From Bdellovibrionales bacterium (GTDB lineage Bacteria > Bdellovibrionota > Bdellovibrionia > Bdellovibrionales > UBA1609): a stretch of DNA of 64,000 nucleotides. Positions 27,640 to 37,707 of this stretch are shown here, piece after piece; position 1 is the stretch's first letter; each line of letters begins with the position of its first letter. The stretch lies in the NCBI GenBank assembly GCA_020628165.1, contig JAHDFM010000004.1, positions 25,943 to 89,942 on the forward strand. The letters are read 5' to 3'. A program made the translations under genes and the position numbers. The notes below the pieces were generated by a model. The model was not told the DNA's origin, searched no databases, and saw nothing but the letters and a program-made list of their open reading frames with translations.

Positions 27640-28380
27640 TTATCTGACGGAGTGAAATAATCGCTTCCATCTAACTGTTAAAGGGTTGCATAACATTGTT
27701 AACACAGGCAAAGTTTTATCGCAACTAAGCCACACTGAGCCCGCTCTTCCAACAAGGTAACTGCGCGGAACGAAACGCTTTTCTGCCGTCCAAAAACGAC
27801 TGTCTTGCGAGCTGTCACGATTGTCACCCATAACAAAATAACTATCTTTAGGAACGTAAAAAGGTCCCGAAGAAATCTCTGTTCGCTGTTTGTTGGTCAT
27901 AATACTGTGAGACTTCTCACCAATGATCTCCTGCCAGTGAACCACATCTGATTTATTGATGTACTTACCGAGATCATCATCAGTGACCCAGGCAAAATCT
28001 TTTTTTAAAGTTGTTGGTTGTGTTTTTTCAATGAGGCGATCGTTGATGTACAAACTATTATTTTCATAAAACACTTTGTCACCGGGAACACCTATGACTC
28101 TTTTGACATAAAACAGTTTGTTATTTTCAGGATACTTAAACACAATGACGTCACCACGCTCGGGCTCGGCCCCTTGGTAGATCCATTTTTCCGTAAAGGG
28201 ATAGCGCAAACCATAAACGAGCTTATTAACAAAAATGTGATCGCGGATGAGAAGGGTCGGCAACATGCTCCCCGTTGGGATCTGATAAGGCTCCACAAAA
28301 GCCCATCTCACCGTCAATGCAATTAAAATTGCAATAACATATGATCCAGCTCCCTCAGTCCAAAATATTTTTTTGCGCAC
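27640..28380 (-). CDS. lepB: Signal peptidase I, first copy
   Basis: A 246-residue signal peptidase I. It has one N-terminal membrane helix, catalytic Ser38 in IPTGSM, Lys93 in VKRVIGVPGD and the box VMGDNRDSSQDSRFW. It lies 20 nt after lepA, a conserved lepA-lepB neighbourhood in many proteobacteria. It is clearly diverged from its tandem partner outside the boxes, so the duplication is not recent. The two may differ in substrate preference, which would suit an organism exporting many envelope proteins. Confidence 0.94.
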   Translation of the reverse strand: MRKKIFWTEGAGSYVIAILIALTVRWAFVEPYQIPTGSMLPTLLIRDHIFVNKLVYGLRYPFTEKWIYQGAEPERGDVIVFKYPENNKLFYVKRVIGVPGDKVFYENNSLYINDRLIEKTQPTTLKKDFAWVTDDDLGKYINKSDVVHWQEIIGEKSHSIMTNKQRTEISSGPFYVPKDSYFVMGDNRDSSQDSRFWTAEKRFVPRSYLVGRAGSVWLSCDKTLPVLTMLCNPLTVRWKRLFHSVR

Positions 28381-28400
28381 AGGTCAGACTCCCAAATTGA

Positions 28401-30212
28401 TTAATCATCGACCTTAAGAACCGCCAAGAATGCCTCCTGAGGAACATCGACGCGACCAATTTGTTTCATCTTTTTCTTACCTTCTTTTTGACGCTCAAGA
28501 AGTTTACGCTTACGAGTGATATCACCACCATAACATTTGGCCGTCACGTCTTTACGAAGAGCCCCTAGAGTTTCACGAGCAATGATCTTAGAACCAACGG
28601 CCGCTTGAATAGCCACCTGGAACTGCTGTCTCGGGATAAGTTCTTTGAGTTTTTTAGTGAGCTGACGTCCCATATGAGTGGCTTTGTCTCTGTGAACAAT
28701 CACTGACAAGGCATCAACTGGCTCACCGTTAATGAGCAAGTCCATTTTAACAAGCTTGCCCTCTTCATAATCAAGAAGTTCATACTCCATAGAGGCATAG
28801 CCCTTAGAGATCGATTTTAACTTGTCATAGAAGTCCATCACCATTTCGTTGAGTGGAATTTTATATTCTATGATGACTTTGACATCCGAAATGTAATCCA
28901 TCTTTATTTGAGTGCCTCGGCGATCTTGACAAAGCTTTAACAAACCACCAATGAACTCCGAAGGAGTATGAATGGTTAACTTTGCATAAGGCTCTTTGAT
29001 GCTGGCAATTTGTGATGGATCTGGAAGCTCAGATGGATTTTCAAGCTTCATAGTTTCTTCATTGGTTTTTTGCACTTCATAAACAACAGTCGGAGCTGTT
29101 GAAATGAGATCCAAGTTGAACTCTCTCTCTAAGCGTTCACGGATGATCTCCATATGCAACAACCCCAAGAAACCACAACGGTAACCAAAACCTAGGGCTG
29201 CTGATTTTTCTTTTTCGTAACTCAAGCTAGCGTCGTTTAAGACCAACTTTTCCATGGCCTCTTTAAGAAGCTCGTAATCGGAAGACACAACGGGAAAGAT
29301 CCCTGCAAAGACCATGGGAACTACTTTTTTAAAACCACCGAGTGGCTCTGAAGCTTCTACTTTATTGTGTTTTTTAACATGAGTGATGGTGTCACCCACT
29401 TGCACGTCTCTAATGTCTTTAATACCACAAGTGATAAAGCCCACTTCGCCAGCTTCTAATGTTTTGAGCTGCTCCTCAAATGGAGAAAACACACCGAGCT
29501 TTAAAACTTCGTAGTCTTTGTCTGTGGCCATAAAGCGAATGCGATCGCCTTTTTGAATTTTACCGTCGACGACTCGACATAGAATGATCACCCCTTGATA
29601 AATATCAAACCATGAATCAAAAATCAGAGCGCGCAATGGCTTTTCTCGGTCAGCGACCGGTGGTGGCACAAGCTTCACCACCTCTTCTAGAATTTCTTTG
29701 ATGCCCTTTTTTTCTTTGGCACTGGCTAAAATAGCGTTGCTTGCATCCAAACCAATGGAGTCTTCAATCTGTTGTTTGACGCCGTCGGGATCAGCAGCTG
29801 GAAGATCAATTTTATTTAGCACAGGGATGATTTCTAAATCATTTTCTACTGCCAAGTAAACGTTGGCTAAGGTTTGTGCCTCCACTCCTTGGGCTGCATC
29901 CACAACGAGAACGGCACCCTCGCAAGCTGCAAGTGACCTCGAAACCTCATAGGAAAAGTCAACGTGTCCGGGAGTATCAATCAAGTTGATTTGATAAGTT
30001 TCGCCATCATCAGCTTTGTAGTTCAAGCGAACAGTTTGGGCTTTGATTGTGATCCCACGTTCGCGTTCTAAATCCATATTGTCGAGAAACTGATCTTTTT
30101 CTTCGCGAGCACTCAAAGCGCCCGTCTCGCGCAATAAGCCATCGGCAAGTGTCGACTTGCCGTGATCAATATGCGCTATGATCGAAAAATTACGGATGTT
30201 CTCTGGTTTCAT
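28401..30212 (-). CDS. lepA: Elongation factor 4 (ribosome back-translocating GTPase)
   Basis: A 603-residue translational GTPase. G1 is [15 protein letters not shown] (G-x4-GKS type as in EF-G/LepA), followed by G2 ([12 protein letters not shown]), G3 ([12 protein letters not shown]) and G4 (NKID). The LepA-specific C-terminal domain ends [17 protein letters not shown]. Length and domain order are normal. It lies between metK and the signal peptidase genes with short gaps (45 and 20 nt), so one operon is likely. Confidence 0.97.
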   Translation of the reverse strand: MKPENIRNFSIIAHIDHGKSTLADGLLRETGALSAREEKDQFLDNMDLERERGITIKAQTVRLNYKADDGETYQINLIDTPGHVDFSYEVSRSLAACEGAVLVVDAAQGVEAQTLANVYLAVENDLEIIPVLNKIDLPAADPDGVKQQIEDSIGLDASNAILASAKEKKGIKEILEEVVKLVPPPVADREKPLRALIFDSWFDIYQGVIILCRVVDGKIQKGDRIRFMATDKDYEVLKLGVFSPFEEQLKTLEAGEVGFITCGIKDIRDVQVGDTITHVKKHNKVEASEPLGGFKKVVPMVFAGIFPVVSSDYELLKEAMEKLVLNDASLSYEKEKSAALGFGYRCGFLGLLHMEIIRERLEREFNLDLISTAPTVVYEVQKTNEETMKLENPSELPDPSQIASIKEPYAKLTIHTPSEFIGGLLKLCQDRRGTQIKMDYISDVKVIIEYKIPLNEMVMDFYDKLKSISKGYASMEYELLDYEEGKLVKMDLLINGEPVDALSVIVHRDKATHMGRQLTKKLKELIPRQQFQVAIQAAVGSKIIARETLGALRKDVTAKCYGGDITRKRKLLERQKEGKKKMKQIGRVDVPQEAFLAVLKVDD

Positions 30213-30257
30213 ATGATGTCTTAAATATAAGTTAAAATTAATTGTCTGTCTTGCAAA

Positions 30258-31418
30258 TTATGACAATGTTTTAACTACATCCTTAAGAGCATCTACTTTT
30301 GTTGTTTGTTCCCATGTGAACTCGGCATCTTTGCGACCAAAGTGACCGTAAGCTGCTGTTTTCAAAAATCTTGGCTCGAGTAATTTAAACTCTTTGATGA
30401 TTTCTGACGGCTTTAAATTCCAAATCTCTTTTACGGCTTGAGTTAACTTTTCTGAACCCACAGAGCTTGTACCGTAATCTTCGATCATTAAGCTCACAGG
30501 ATCAGCAACACCGATAGCGTAAGAGGCTTGCACTAAACATTTCTTGGCTAAACCAGCTGCAACGATGTTTTTAGCAACGTGGCGGCAAGCGTAAGCTGCA
30601 GAGCGATCCACTTTTGTGGAGTCTTTTCCAGAAAAAGCACCACCACCGTGAGCTCCGTGACCACCGTAAGTGTCGACAATGATTTTACGACCAGTCAAAC
30701 CACAATCTCCTTGTGGGCCACCAATGATGAACTGACCAGTTGGGTTAATGAAGTACTTTGTATTGTTATCTAGTAAGTTTGCTGGAATGGTTTTTTTGAT
30801 CACTTCTTCGCGAATGAAATCAGCAAGCTCATCTTGTTTTACATCAGGAGAATGTTGAGTTGAAATCACGACAGCATCAACACGCTTGATGGCACCATCG
30901 GCGTACTCAACGGTCACTTGGCTTTTGCTGTCAGGGCGTAAATAGTTCACTTTGTTTTGCTTGCGAAGTTGAGCTAGGTTTTCAACAAGCCTGTGTGAAA
31001 GATCAATACTTAGTGGCATCTGCTCTTCAGTTTCATCGATGGCGTAACCAAACATGATTCCTTGGTCACCAGCACCTTGCTCGTGCTTGTCATCGTCAAC
31101 ACCCATAGCGATGTCTGGACTTTGTTTATCGAGTGATGAAAATACGGCGCACGTTTTGTAATCAAAACCCTTGTCGCTTGAGTCATAGCCAATATTTTTT
31201 ACTGTGTTTCTGACTATGTCAGGAATGTTGATTTGAGCTTCAGAGGTCACTTCACCAGCAACGGTTACAAAACCGGTAGAAATCATGGTTTCACAGGCTA
31301 CGCGACTTTTTGGATCTTGCTTTAATAACTCATCCAAAACGGCATCACTGATTTGATCGGCCATTTTATCTGGATGACCTTCGGAAACGGACTCACTGGT
31401 AAATAAATAGTTCTTCAT
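30258..31418 (-). CDS. metK: S-adenosylmethionine synthetase
   Basis: A 386-residue enzyme making S-adenosylmethionine from methionine and ATP. It begins with the GHPDK motif (residues 14-18) and carries [24 protein letters not shown] (phosphate loop) and TAAYGHFGR near the C-terminus, all family hallmarks. A Shine-Dalgarno (GGGAG) precedes the ATG. No recognisable SAM riboswitch was found in the 320 bp upstream. It appears to be the first gene of the metK-lepA-lepB-lepB unit. Confidence 0.97.
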   Translation of the reverse strand: MKNYLFTSESVSEGHPDKMADQISDAVLDELLKQDPKSRVACETMISTGFVTVAGEVTSEAQINIPDIVRNTVKNIGYDSSDKGFDYKTCAVFSSLDKQSPDIAMGVDDDKHEQGAGDQGIMFGYAIDETEEQMPLSIDLSHRLVENLAQLRKQNKVNYLRPDSKSQVTVEYADGAIKRVDAVVISTQHSPDVKQDELADFIREEVIKKTIPANLLDNNTKYFINPTGQFIIGGPQGDCGLTGRKIIVDTYGGHGAHGGGAFSGKDSTKVDRSAAYACRHVAKNIVAAGLAKKCLVQASYAIGVADPVSLMIEDYGTSSVGSEKLTQAVKEIWNLKPSEIIKEFKLLEPRFLKTAAYGHFGRKDAEFTWEQTTKVDALKDVVKTLS

Positions 31419-31739
31419 AATTTAAGCTCCCTAGTAAAACGTATGATTTTGTACCGAATAATCGCGAACTTAGCAAGGATTGGGTCAGAAAGCTGTCACA
31501 AGTTAGGATCATTATTGATTGAGTCCAAATAGGCACCAATATAATCAATAAAGTTAATAACTTACCCACGCGCAACCGGGCTATTTCTTAACCCCAAATA
31601 CGAAGTCAACAGATGTTTGGCTTATTAATAAGGCATTACTTTGACAATGCCACTAACAAGCACTCACAAAAAAAGTCCAAGGTTCCAAGTTGCAAAAATG
31701 GCAATGCCAAATAAAGGCTAGAACTTCTTTGCAGAAGAT
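31419..31739. other. Intergenic region upstream of metK
   Basis: These 321 bp lie between the end of a small lipoprotein gene and metK, both on the minus strand. They contain a near-perfect palindrome (GGCTTATTAATAAGGC, 31619-31634) and a possible T-rich terminator region around 31650-31700. No SAM-I, SAM-II, SAM-IV or SAH riboswitch core was recognised. No convincing -35/-10 pair was found. Confidence 0.4.
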
Positions 31740-32198
31740 TTAGTTGACGCAGTCAATGTAGGCGGCGTCGATGGCGCTCCATGAGGCTTCAAAAGAGTCG
31801 AGCTCTGTTAGGTAAGTGGCGCTGCCGGCGGAGTAATGACCTGGATCCAAGGCGTTGGCTCGCAATTGGTTTTTGGCGTCTGTGGCTCGCCCGGAACCTA
31901 TCGGCACACTGGATATGAGCAAAAAGTTTTCAAAAGAAACTGAAGCATCGGCAAGTGCGAATTGATGACTGACAGCTGGAGTGTTGTGACAGTTGGTGCA
32001 GGACCTCGGCAAAGTTCTAACAAAGTTATGAAAGGTTGTTGTGAAAGCGGCTTCGTAAAGGTACTCACACGTTGTCAACGAATTAGACCCCGTGCTCGAG
32101 GTGTCTCGTGTGGGAGAGCATGCAAAAATAAAAGATGACAACAATACAATTGCCAAACAGTGATTCGTACGTGCTTCTATTTTCCATCGATTCATCAT
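31740..32198 (-). CDS. Small lipoprotein with one CxxCH site
   Basis: A 152-residue predicted lipoprotein (lipobox IFAC, Cys27 from the first Met; two Met codons open the frame). The mature protein holds one haem-c-type motif, RSCTNCHNTP, and is otherwise unrecognised. It lies 24 nt after the gene at 32223 that also has a single CxxCH, and the two probably form a small operon. They resemble the many single-motif cytochrome-like lipoproteins of Bdellovibrio relatives. The electron partner, if any, is unknown, and the sixth haem ligand cannot be assigned. Confidence 0.7.
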   Translation of the reverse strand: MMNRWKIEARTNHCLAIVLLSSFIFACSPTRDTSSTGSNSLTTCEYLYEAAFTTTFHNFVRTLPRSCTNCHNTPAVSHQFALADASVSFENFLLISSVPIGSGRATDAKNQLRANALDPGHYSAGSATYLTELDSFEASWSAIDAAYIDCVN

Positions 32199-32222
32199 AA
32201 TTTATAAACGTAAAAACAAGAC

Positions 32223-32690
32223 TTACTGTGAACTCTCACTTTGAATACAGGCTTCGTAATTGTCAGTATAAGTGACCAAATCATTTCTGATTTGCGTGGC
32301 ACCAGCTGTGTTTAAATTATCATGAAAACCATTCTGAGTACTGCCGTTCTCCAAACGGTCGGCCACTCTATTCACAGCCACTGTGGTTCGTTGCAAAATC
32401 GTTCCGGCACCACCTAGAGCACTAAGTAATTTGAAATAACTTCCACGGAATTCTTGAGCGCCTAATGAGCCATCTTCATGGCAGGTTGCACAAGCGGTGT
32501 TATTATCAATTGAGTTTGCATAGATGGGCTCTAATTCTTTATCACAAACGTCTAAAGAACCACCACCAGGACCAACACTACCAATTCCTATAGATCCTTC
32601 ATGCACTGGGCTGCAGTTCGTGTAAGCTACACTGATAACGAAAGCTAGGACGATAAATCCTAATGTGGTTAACGACTTCTTCAAGTTCAT
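32223..32690 (-). CDS. Small lipoprotein with one CxxCH site and F/Y-T-N-C lipobox
   Basis: A 155-residue predicted lipoprotein starting at the ATG at 32690, chosen over the ATG at 32711 because a strong Shine-Dalgarno (AAAGGGGA) lies 7 nt upstream and inside the longer frame. Cys26 sits in VAYTNCSP, an unusual lipobox with Asn at -1. A single haem-c-type motif (ACATCHEDGS) follows near residue 70. It is the first of two cytochrome-like lipoprotein genes. The strong terminator at 32831 separates it from the coiled-coil gene. Confidence 0.75.
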   Translation of the reverse strand: MNLKKSLTTLGFIVLAFVISVAYTNCSPVHEGSIGIGSVGPGGGSLDVCDKELEPIYANSIDNNTACATCHEDGSLGAQEFRGSYFKLLSALGGAGTILQRTTVAVNRVADRLENGSTQNGFHDNLNTAGATQIRNDLVTYTDNYEACIQSESSQ

Positions 32691-32697
32691 AAAACAA

Positions 32698-32705
32698 TCC
32701 CCTTT
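32698..32705 (-). promoter_or_regulatory. Shine-Dalgarno that fixes the start at 32690
   Basis: AAAGGGGA on the minus strand is 7 nt before the ATG at 32690. No comparable site precedes the upstream in-frame ATG at 32711. Confidence 0.6.
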
Positions 32706-32830
32706 GACCATTTCACTATTCGGAACAACACTCTTAATTATAAATCAAATGAGGGCAGAAATGTGATTAATCTTATTATGAGACACACTTGTGTATTGAT
32801 ATGAGACTATGGATCGTCAGAGCGATAAGT

Positions 32831-32868
32831 AAAAAAAGCTCCGCTTTTTGAGGGCGGAGCTTTTTTTG
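32831..32868. terminator. Strong bidirectional Rho-independent terminator
   Basis: AGCTCCGC (32837-32844) pairs perfectly with GCGGAGCT (32854-32861), flanked by an A run on one side and a T run on the other. It lies 23 nt after the stop of the 1084-residue gene and serves that minus-strand transcript. Confidence 0.9.
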
Positions 32869-32890
32869 ATTTTTTTAAATTTTCTTGAGC

Positions 32891-35800
32891 TTATATTGAT
32901 TCGCTGTCACTTCCTGGGTCGTAACATTGTTGGATTGGAATCTCGTAGTTCGTTGGTGCGAACACAGTTCTAAAGAAGCCTGATGAGTGTGACTCTGGAC
33001 CTGTTCCAATGATTGGACGTGTCTTACTGAATGGAGTGTCCCCTTTTCCGTAAACAATCGCGTTGTCTTTGTACTGCCAGTATGATCTCGTTAACTGAGT
33101 CACAGAGTTTGTGTTCGTTTGAACCGTTTGTAATGGCGAATCTAGATCTCCACCAATGAAAGTTCTCATGTGAGCCTTTTCATCTTGTGTAAGTGCCCTT
33201 GACTTAGTGACATAACCTGCACCTGACTGAGTACAGTAAGCTTGGACTTTGCTCTCAGTAAATCCGTTTAAGTAATGCATGATATTTGATGTAGGACTCA
33301 CCCCTGCTTGATAAGTCCAATCATTCGCTTTAGGCACACATCGGAAGTAGTATCTGCGACACTGAGGCTTGCCGTGAGTGCGCGAATAAGGTTTCCAGTA
33401 TGTATACACCAAACGACCACGCAAATGAGTGTTTGGCATACCAAATCTGTGCACAATCTTATTGTTCAAGCGATTGCCACAGTAACCAAAGTTTCCTTCT
33501 TGCACATCGGCTTCACTCTTAGCAATCGGCAAATGACCTGATTGATGATGGTGGTAGTAGGCATGCATGTGCTCTGTAGCACCACGACGACGAGAATAAT
33601 GGATTCTATAAGAGTAAAACTTTCCGTCTGTGCCTTTTGAAATAATGTGATCGGCATGCACTGGGCACTGACTCACTGGGTCCTCAGGATAACTAAAATA
33701 CTTTTTACCACCACGAGTGGTGATATTTCTAGCTTGCACCTTATAGCCACAGTCTAAACAAGAGCCTTTTAATTCAAGATCTTTGAGTCGAGCTAAGTAA
33801 GAAGTCGCCGCTGAATTAATTTGAGCGTGAGTCTGTACTTTATCGAGACCCGCCACCTTTTGCGGTATCTTTGACATTTCGTATATGTATCGTCCTTGCG
33901 GATCACGCAATCTGTTCTTTACGTAGTTATTGACGAACACTCTCTCAACTTGTCCATACAAAGTGTCCCAGTTTTTATCAGATGTCGGATCGTAGTCTTC
34001 AAAGAATAAAATATCAGACGCCGGAACTCGATCGACCGTTTTGTAAAGGTACATCAAGCTAACAATTTTTGATTTTCTTGACATGTACTCAACGTTTCTA
34101 AAGTCAGGTCCCAATTTATTTTGAATGGCAACCACTTGCATGATCATAGACTTTGCAAGCACAGGACCTGTTTTACACTTTTCAAAAATTTGTCGGAACG
34201 TGGTTGGGTGCCTTGTGTCTTCAATATCGAACTGACTCACAGGCACTGCTGTTCCCGTATCTGGGTTGACAACTGTCGCGGTACAAGCCTTATCTACGTT
34301 GATCGAAGCTAAACCATTGGCATAACTTTTCGCCACATGAATGAGTTCTTTCGCACGAGTTAACTGCTCAAGCTTTTCAACACAGTAATCATGATTCTGT
34401 CTTGCAACAGAGTAATCGGACTTATTAAAGGCTTGATTAGCTCGTTTGATACAGAACTGATTTCTGATGTCAGCATATCTGCGCGTAATCCATGCTAAGT
34501 AATGATCATTTCTTTCGTTAAGAGCAGCGACTGCTTCAGAGCGAGCTGATTTAAACTCTTCTAAAAGTAAACGTTGATCTAAGCTAGAAAGTGTTCTTGC
34601 CACCTCTTTCAAACTGTCTTGTGTAGACTCAACCGCCTTTGTGATCTCTTCAATGCTAGCTGTGATTTGATCCACAGATTGTGATAGATTTTTCACATCT
34701 TCTAACAATCCTGCAATCATAGTGTTTTGATTCTCATCCACTTCTTTGATGGCTTTTAACTGCTCATCGTGATTTCTTAACGTCATTAATATAACGTTGC
34801 ATTGATTTCTCGCCGTAACTTGAGTGGAGTCAGCAAACATGGCTTCACAACTTAAGTTGGCTAATGAAATACAGCAGTCTGCCGTTAAATCAGCTTCATT
34901 GCCAGAGCAAGTTGTTCTTGTGTCATTGGCTTTACACATTTTATTTTGTAAATCACTCACTTCGCGTTGCGAATCTAACAAGCTTTGAAAAGCTGTTTCT
35001 TGCTCACTGATTTTTTGCTTAAGCTCTAGGTTGAGTTTTTTAAGCTCAAGAATCTGAGACTCAGTGTCTGCTCTAACATCAAGGATACTTTGTTTTAAAC
35101 TTTGGATGGAAGCGGCCGTCGTTCTTTGAAGGTCTCTCACTGTGTCATTCACTTCAGTGATTCTGTTATCTAGCAGTAAGACAGTGTCATCAATTGTGGA
35201 CAAACGACTTTCAAGCACTGTGATTCTTTTTTCAATTTTATCAAAACGTGCATTCACTTCTGATTTAAAAGTTATAAAATTTTCGGCAAGCTCATTGTGC
35301 TGCTGAGTTAATGAGTTTAAATTGGCATTGAGCTGTACGTTTTCACTTTGAAGCTTTGCAATCTCTGCTGCTAACGCTGCTTTGTCTTTTTGCAACTGAG
35401 CAATCAACTCAGCATTGTTATTATTAATCGCTTCAAGCAACGATTTTTCAACTTCTTCAAGCTGATCTCTGTTGTTTTGTATTTGCTTTTTGTTTTCATC
35501 GACATCATTTCTTAAGCCAGTGATAAGAGTCATGGCTTGAGCATCAGCCGCTTTCAAAGCATCTATTTGAGCATTCACAGTTTTCAACTGATCTTGAATG
35601 TATTGTTTATTTTCTGCGTCACCAGCAGCAATCTTTTGCTCAAGCTCTTGTTTGACCTTGTCGAGCTCTGATGACAATTTACTTTCCAGGTTGTCGATTT
35701 TACCTTCGAGCTCAATGTCTTTTTGCTTAAGTTTTGCTATTTCAGTATCAAAATCAAGACGCAAGATCAAATCACCACCATCAGCATAAGACGCATCTAA

Positions 35801-36145
35801 ATAGTCTCTTACCCCTAGAACAGCGGTGTGATGATGAGGTAAGTTCTTACCTGTGGGATCAATCATATCTTCAATTTTTGCAATGTTAGTTTCTAACTCT
35901 TCAGCGAGAGAGTTCGATTCTGGAGTGTTGACTTCTCTTAATTCAGCCGCTCGCTTTTTATAGCGATCGAGCCAGATTAAAAAATCGGCTTCACTCTCTA
36001 ATTGACTTTGTGTGGATTCGTCACCTTGTGTAAACTCCTGGTTGCCACAATTGGTAAACATGAACATTGGCCCTAATAGTGCTATGGCGATAACACCAAT
36101 ATAATACTTTGCCATCTTTCCCCCAAAAACGTTCGCAGATTTCAT
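32891..36145 (-). CDS. Large coiled-coil lipoprotein with His/Cys-rich C-terminal region
   Basis: I do not recognise this 1084-residue protein. The signal ends in MFMFTNCG with Cys33 (Cys23 if the second Met, at 36115, is used; both starts have a G-rich Shine-Dalgarno), the same odd TNC lipobox as at 32223. Residues about 115-430 are one long heptad-rich coiled coil rich in Glu, Lys, Gln and Asn. Residues about 440-480 hold five cysteines, and 490-560 a second coiled coil. The C-terminal third has a CxxC (CLDCGY), a segment with clustered His (HMHAYYHHHQ) and many Arg/Tyr, possibly metal-binding. It probably extends from the outer membrane like a stalk with a folded tip. It stands alone and ends at a strong terminator. 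Confidence 0.75.
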   Translation of the reverse strand: MKSANVFGGKMAKYYIGVIAIALLGPMFMFTNCGNQEFTQGDESTQSQLESEADFLIWLDRYKKRAAELREVNTPESNSLAEELETNIAKIEDMIDPTGKNLPHHHTAVLGVRDYLDASYADGGDLILRLDFDTEIAKLKQKDIELEGKIDNLESKLSSELDKVKQELEQKIAAGDAENKQYIQDQLKTVNAQIDALKAADAQAMTLITGLRNDVDENKKQIQNNRDQLEEVEKSLLEAINNNNAELIAQLQKDKAALAAEIAKLQSENVQLNANLNSLTQQHNELAENFITFKSEVNARFDKIEKRITVLESRLSTIDDTVLLLDNRITEVNDTVRDLQRTTAASIQSLKQSILDVRADTESQILELKKLNLELKQKISEQETAFQSLLDSQREVSDLQNKMCKANDTRTTCSGNEADLTADCCISLANLSCEAMFADSTQVTARNQCNVILMTLRNHDEQLKAIKEVDENQNTMIAGLLEDVKNLSQSVDQITASIEEITKAVESTQDSLKEVARTLSSLDQRLLLEEFKSARSEAVAALNERNDHYLAWITRRYADIRNQFCIKRANQAFNKSDYSVARQNHDYCVEKLEQLTRAKELIHVAKSYANGLASINVDKACTATVVNPDTGTAVPVSQFDIEDTRHPTTFRQIFEKCKTGPVLAKSMIMQVVAIQNKLGPDFRNVEYMSRKSKIVSLMYLYKTVDRVPASDILFFEDYDPTSDKNWDTLYGQVERVFVNNYVKNRLRDPQGRYIYEMSKIPQKVAGLDKVQTHAQINSAATSYLARLKDLELKGSCLDCGYKVQARNITTRGGKKYFSYPEDPVSQCPVHADHIISKGTDGKFYSYRIHYSRRRGATEHMHAYYHHHQSGHLPIAKSEADVQEGNFGYCGNRLNNKIVHRFGMPNTHLRGRLVYTYWKPYSRTHGKPQCRRYYFRCVPKANDWTYQAGVSPTSNIMHYLNGFTESKVQAYCTQSGAGYVTKSRALTQDEKAHMRTFIGGDLDSPLQTVQTNTNSVTQLTRSYWQYKDNAIVYGKGDTPFSKTRPIIGTGPESHSSGFFRTVFAPTNYEIPIQQCYDPGSDSESI

Positions 36146-36261
36146 TTTTTCCCCTGAAGTCTTACCGAAGTAAAACTTGCTTTCAATGTATCAAATTTTT
36201 ATCAAATTTGTTAAAATACAACTAATTATCCTAACTTGAGACATTAAATTCAATTTATTGT

Positions 36262-37491
36262 TTAAAAACTGTACCCCAGTGAGACGGACGGATGTCCTCC
36301 ATATTCGATGCTATAAGCGTATCTGATATAAGCACCTAGACCATAGTTAAATAAGAACTGTACTTCTGGTGACACGGCAAAATCTATGGTTGTTAACTCG
36401 AGAATCGAAGGCTCTTCTGTGAGTTTGTTACCACCTATTCTACGCACCACTTCAATCTTATCATTGAGCACATAGTTGATATTTAAATTTGCACCGACTA
36501 AAGTCTTAATTGAGCTTGTCAAAGCAAAAGAGTAATAAGCTCCCCCACTGATAGTCACCGTCGAAAGATCCACTGCTATCTCCGTATCTTCCAGACTATC
36601 GAGTCTAACGACACTCAAAGCTGTCGCTGGATTCTTTTTTCCTTTCATTGCGTATTGAGCAAAGCGGTACCCCAAACCGACATCCCAAAAAATTCTGCTA
36701 TTAAAAATATTCCGGCGATAATGAGCTTCTAATTGCGGAGCTGTGCCGTCGACAACCTCAGTGATGATTGGGTTAGGATCTGTTTTGACATTGCCTGGGT
36801 TAGAAATGCTATCGATGAATGGAGTCAAAAACTCAGCACTCATCACCGGGTTATAACCAAGATGAAAATAGAAATTGGATGTCATCTTTTCAGGAGTTTC
36901 AATTTCGCGTTGATCGTCTAGACTTTGTTGATCAATCTCGTCGGGAGTTTCCATGTAGTCATCGAGCTGATCAATGCTCGGCTCAGCAGGCTCTAAATCA
37001 TCAAGACTGTCGCCGGAAGAGCTGCCATCGCATCCTTGTTCGAACAACCTCGTTTTTTGTTTTTCACTGATCCATAAAAAATTATCAGCACCGTTATCTA
37101 ACCGGTAATAATTTTTACCTCTTTTCTTTAAGACAGAAAGAATGACCAGCTCTTGTCCGCTTGCAACACTGACTTTTTTATGCTTTTTTAAAACTGAGTC
37201 TCTCAAATTCAGATCATTTTTGGCAACCAGGCACTGATTGATTTCTTCTGAACAAGAAACTGTTTCTTTTTTAACTTTGTTTCTATAAATCAAATAATTA
37301 TTATCGTTAAAGTTTATTTTATAAAACTTTCTGTTGCCTTTGAATTTTTGCAATTGCTCACCTTTAAAAATAAGACTTATTTTTTTAGTGTCCGTATTTT
37401 TTATTTTGGTGTGTTTTGCAACCTGCAAACACTCATTGGCAAATGCGCCTGAAGATATAAAAAGTAAGATATAAACATAGATGTAGTGCAC
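36262..37491 (-). CDS. SH3-like plus outer-membrane beta-barrel protein
   Basis: A 409-residue exported protein with signal peptide (cleaved near AFA-N). It has two bacterial SH3-like segments (about 20-75 and 88-145, the second with NLRDSVLKKHKKVSVASGQE), an acidic Asp/Glu linker (150-200) and a C-terminal barrel (about 205-409) ending SVSLGYSF, with the terminal Phe of outer-membrane proteins. The SH3-like part may bind peptidoglycan, linking wall to outer membrane as OmpA-type proteins do by other means. The start is a GTG, since no in-frame ATG allows the signal peptide. It lies between the coiled-coil lipoprotein and the giant operon. Confidence 0.7.
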   Translation of the reverse strand: MHYIYVYILLFISSGAFANECLQVAKHTKIKNTDTKKISLIFKGEQLQKFKGNRKFYKINFNDNNYLIYRNKVKKETVSCSEEINQCLVAKNDLNLRDSVLKKHKKVSVASGQELVILSVLKKRGKNYYRLDNGADNFLWISEKQKTRLFEQGCDGSSSGDSLDDLEPAEPSIDQLDDYMETPDEIDQQSLDDQREIETPEKMTSNFYFHLGYNPVMSAEFLTPFIDSISNPGNVKTDPNPIITEVVDGTAPQLEAHYRRNIFNSRIFWDVGLGYRFAQYAMKGKKNPATALSVVRLDSLEDTEIAVDLSTVTISGGAYYSFALTSSIKTLVGANLNINYVLNDKIEVVRRIGGNKLTEEPSILELTTIDFAVSPEVQFLFNYGLGAYIRYAYSIEYGGHPSVSLGYSF

Positions 37492-37671
37492 CTTTTTATT
37501 TTCTTAAACTTTTGCCGCAAAGGTCAACTTAATACTGATATCTATATAAATTGACTGACTTTTTTAATTGCTCAACTGATAAAACTAGACTTACAGAACC
37601 TTCATTCAACAAACCTGCTTGATCGATGTTGTCAGAAACGGTTTATAAATCAGTGATATATAAGTAAATGC

Positions 37672-37707
37672 CTTTGAACTGAAAAACGAAATCACTTCAG
37701 TTCAAAG
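37672..37707 (-). terminator. Perfect 12-bp hairpin at the end of the giant operon
   Basis: CTTTGAACTGAA (37672-37683) and TTCAGTTCAAAG (37696-37707) are perfect inverted copies around a 12-nt loop. The hairpin includes the last codons and the stop of the 2103-residue gene. Only a weak T-rich stretch follows on the minus strand, so it may protect the mRNA end as much as terminate. Confidence 0.5.

Noticed and set aside
31419-31739. Possible SAM-type riboswitch before metK
   Set aside because: I looked for the conserved cores of SAM-I, SAM-II and SAH riboswitches on the metK strand and found none. Only a short palindrome and AT-rich sequence are present.
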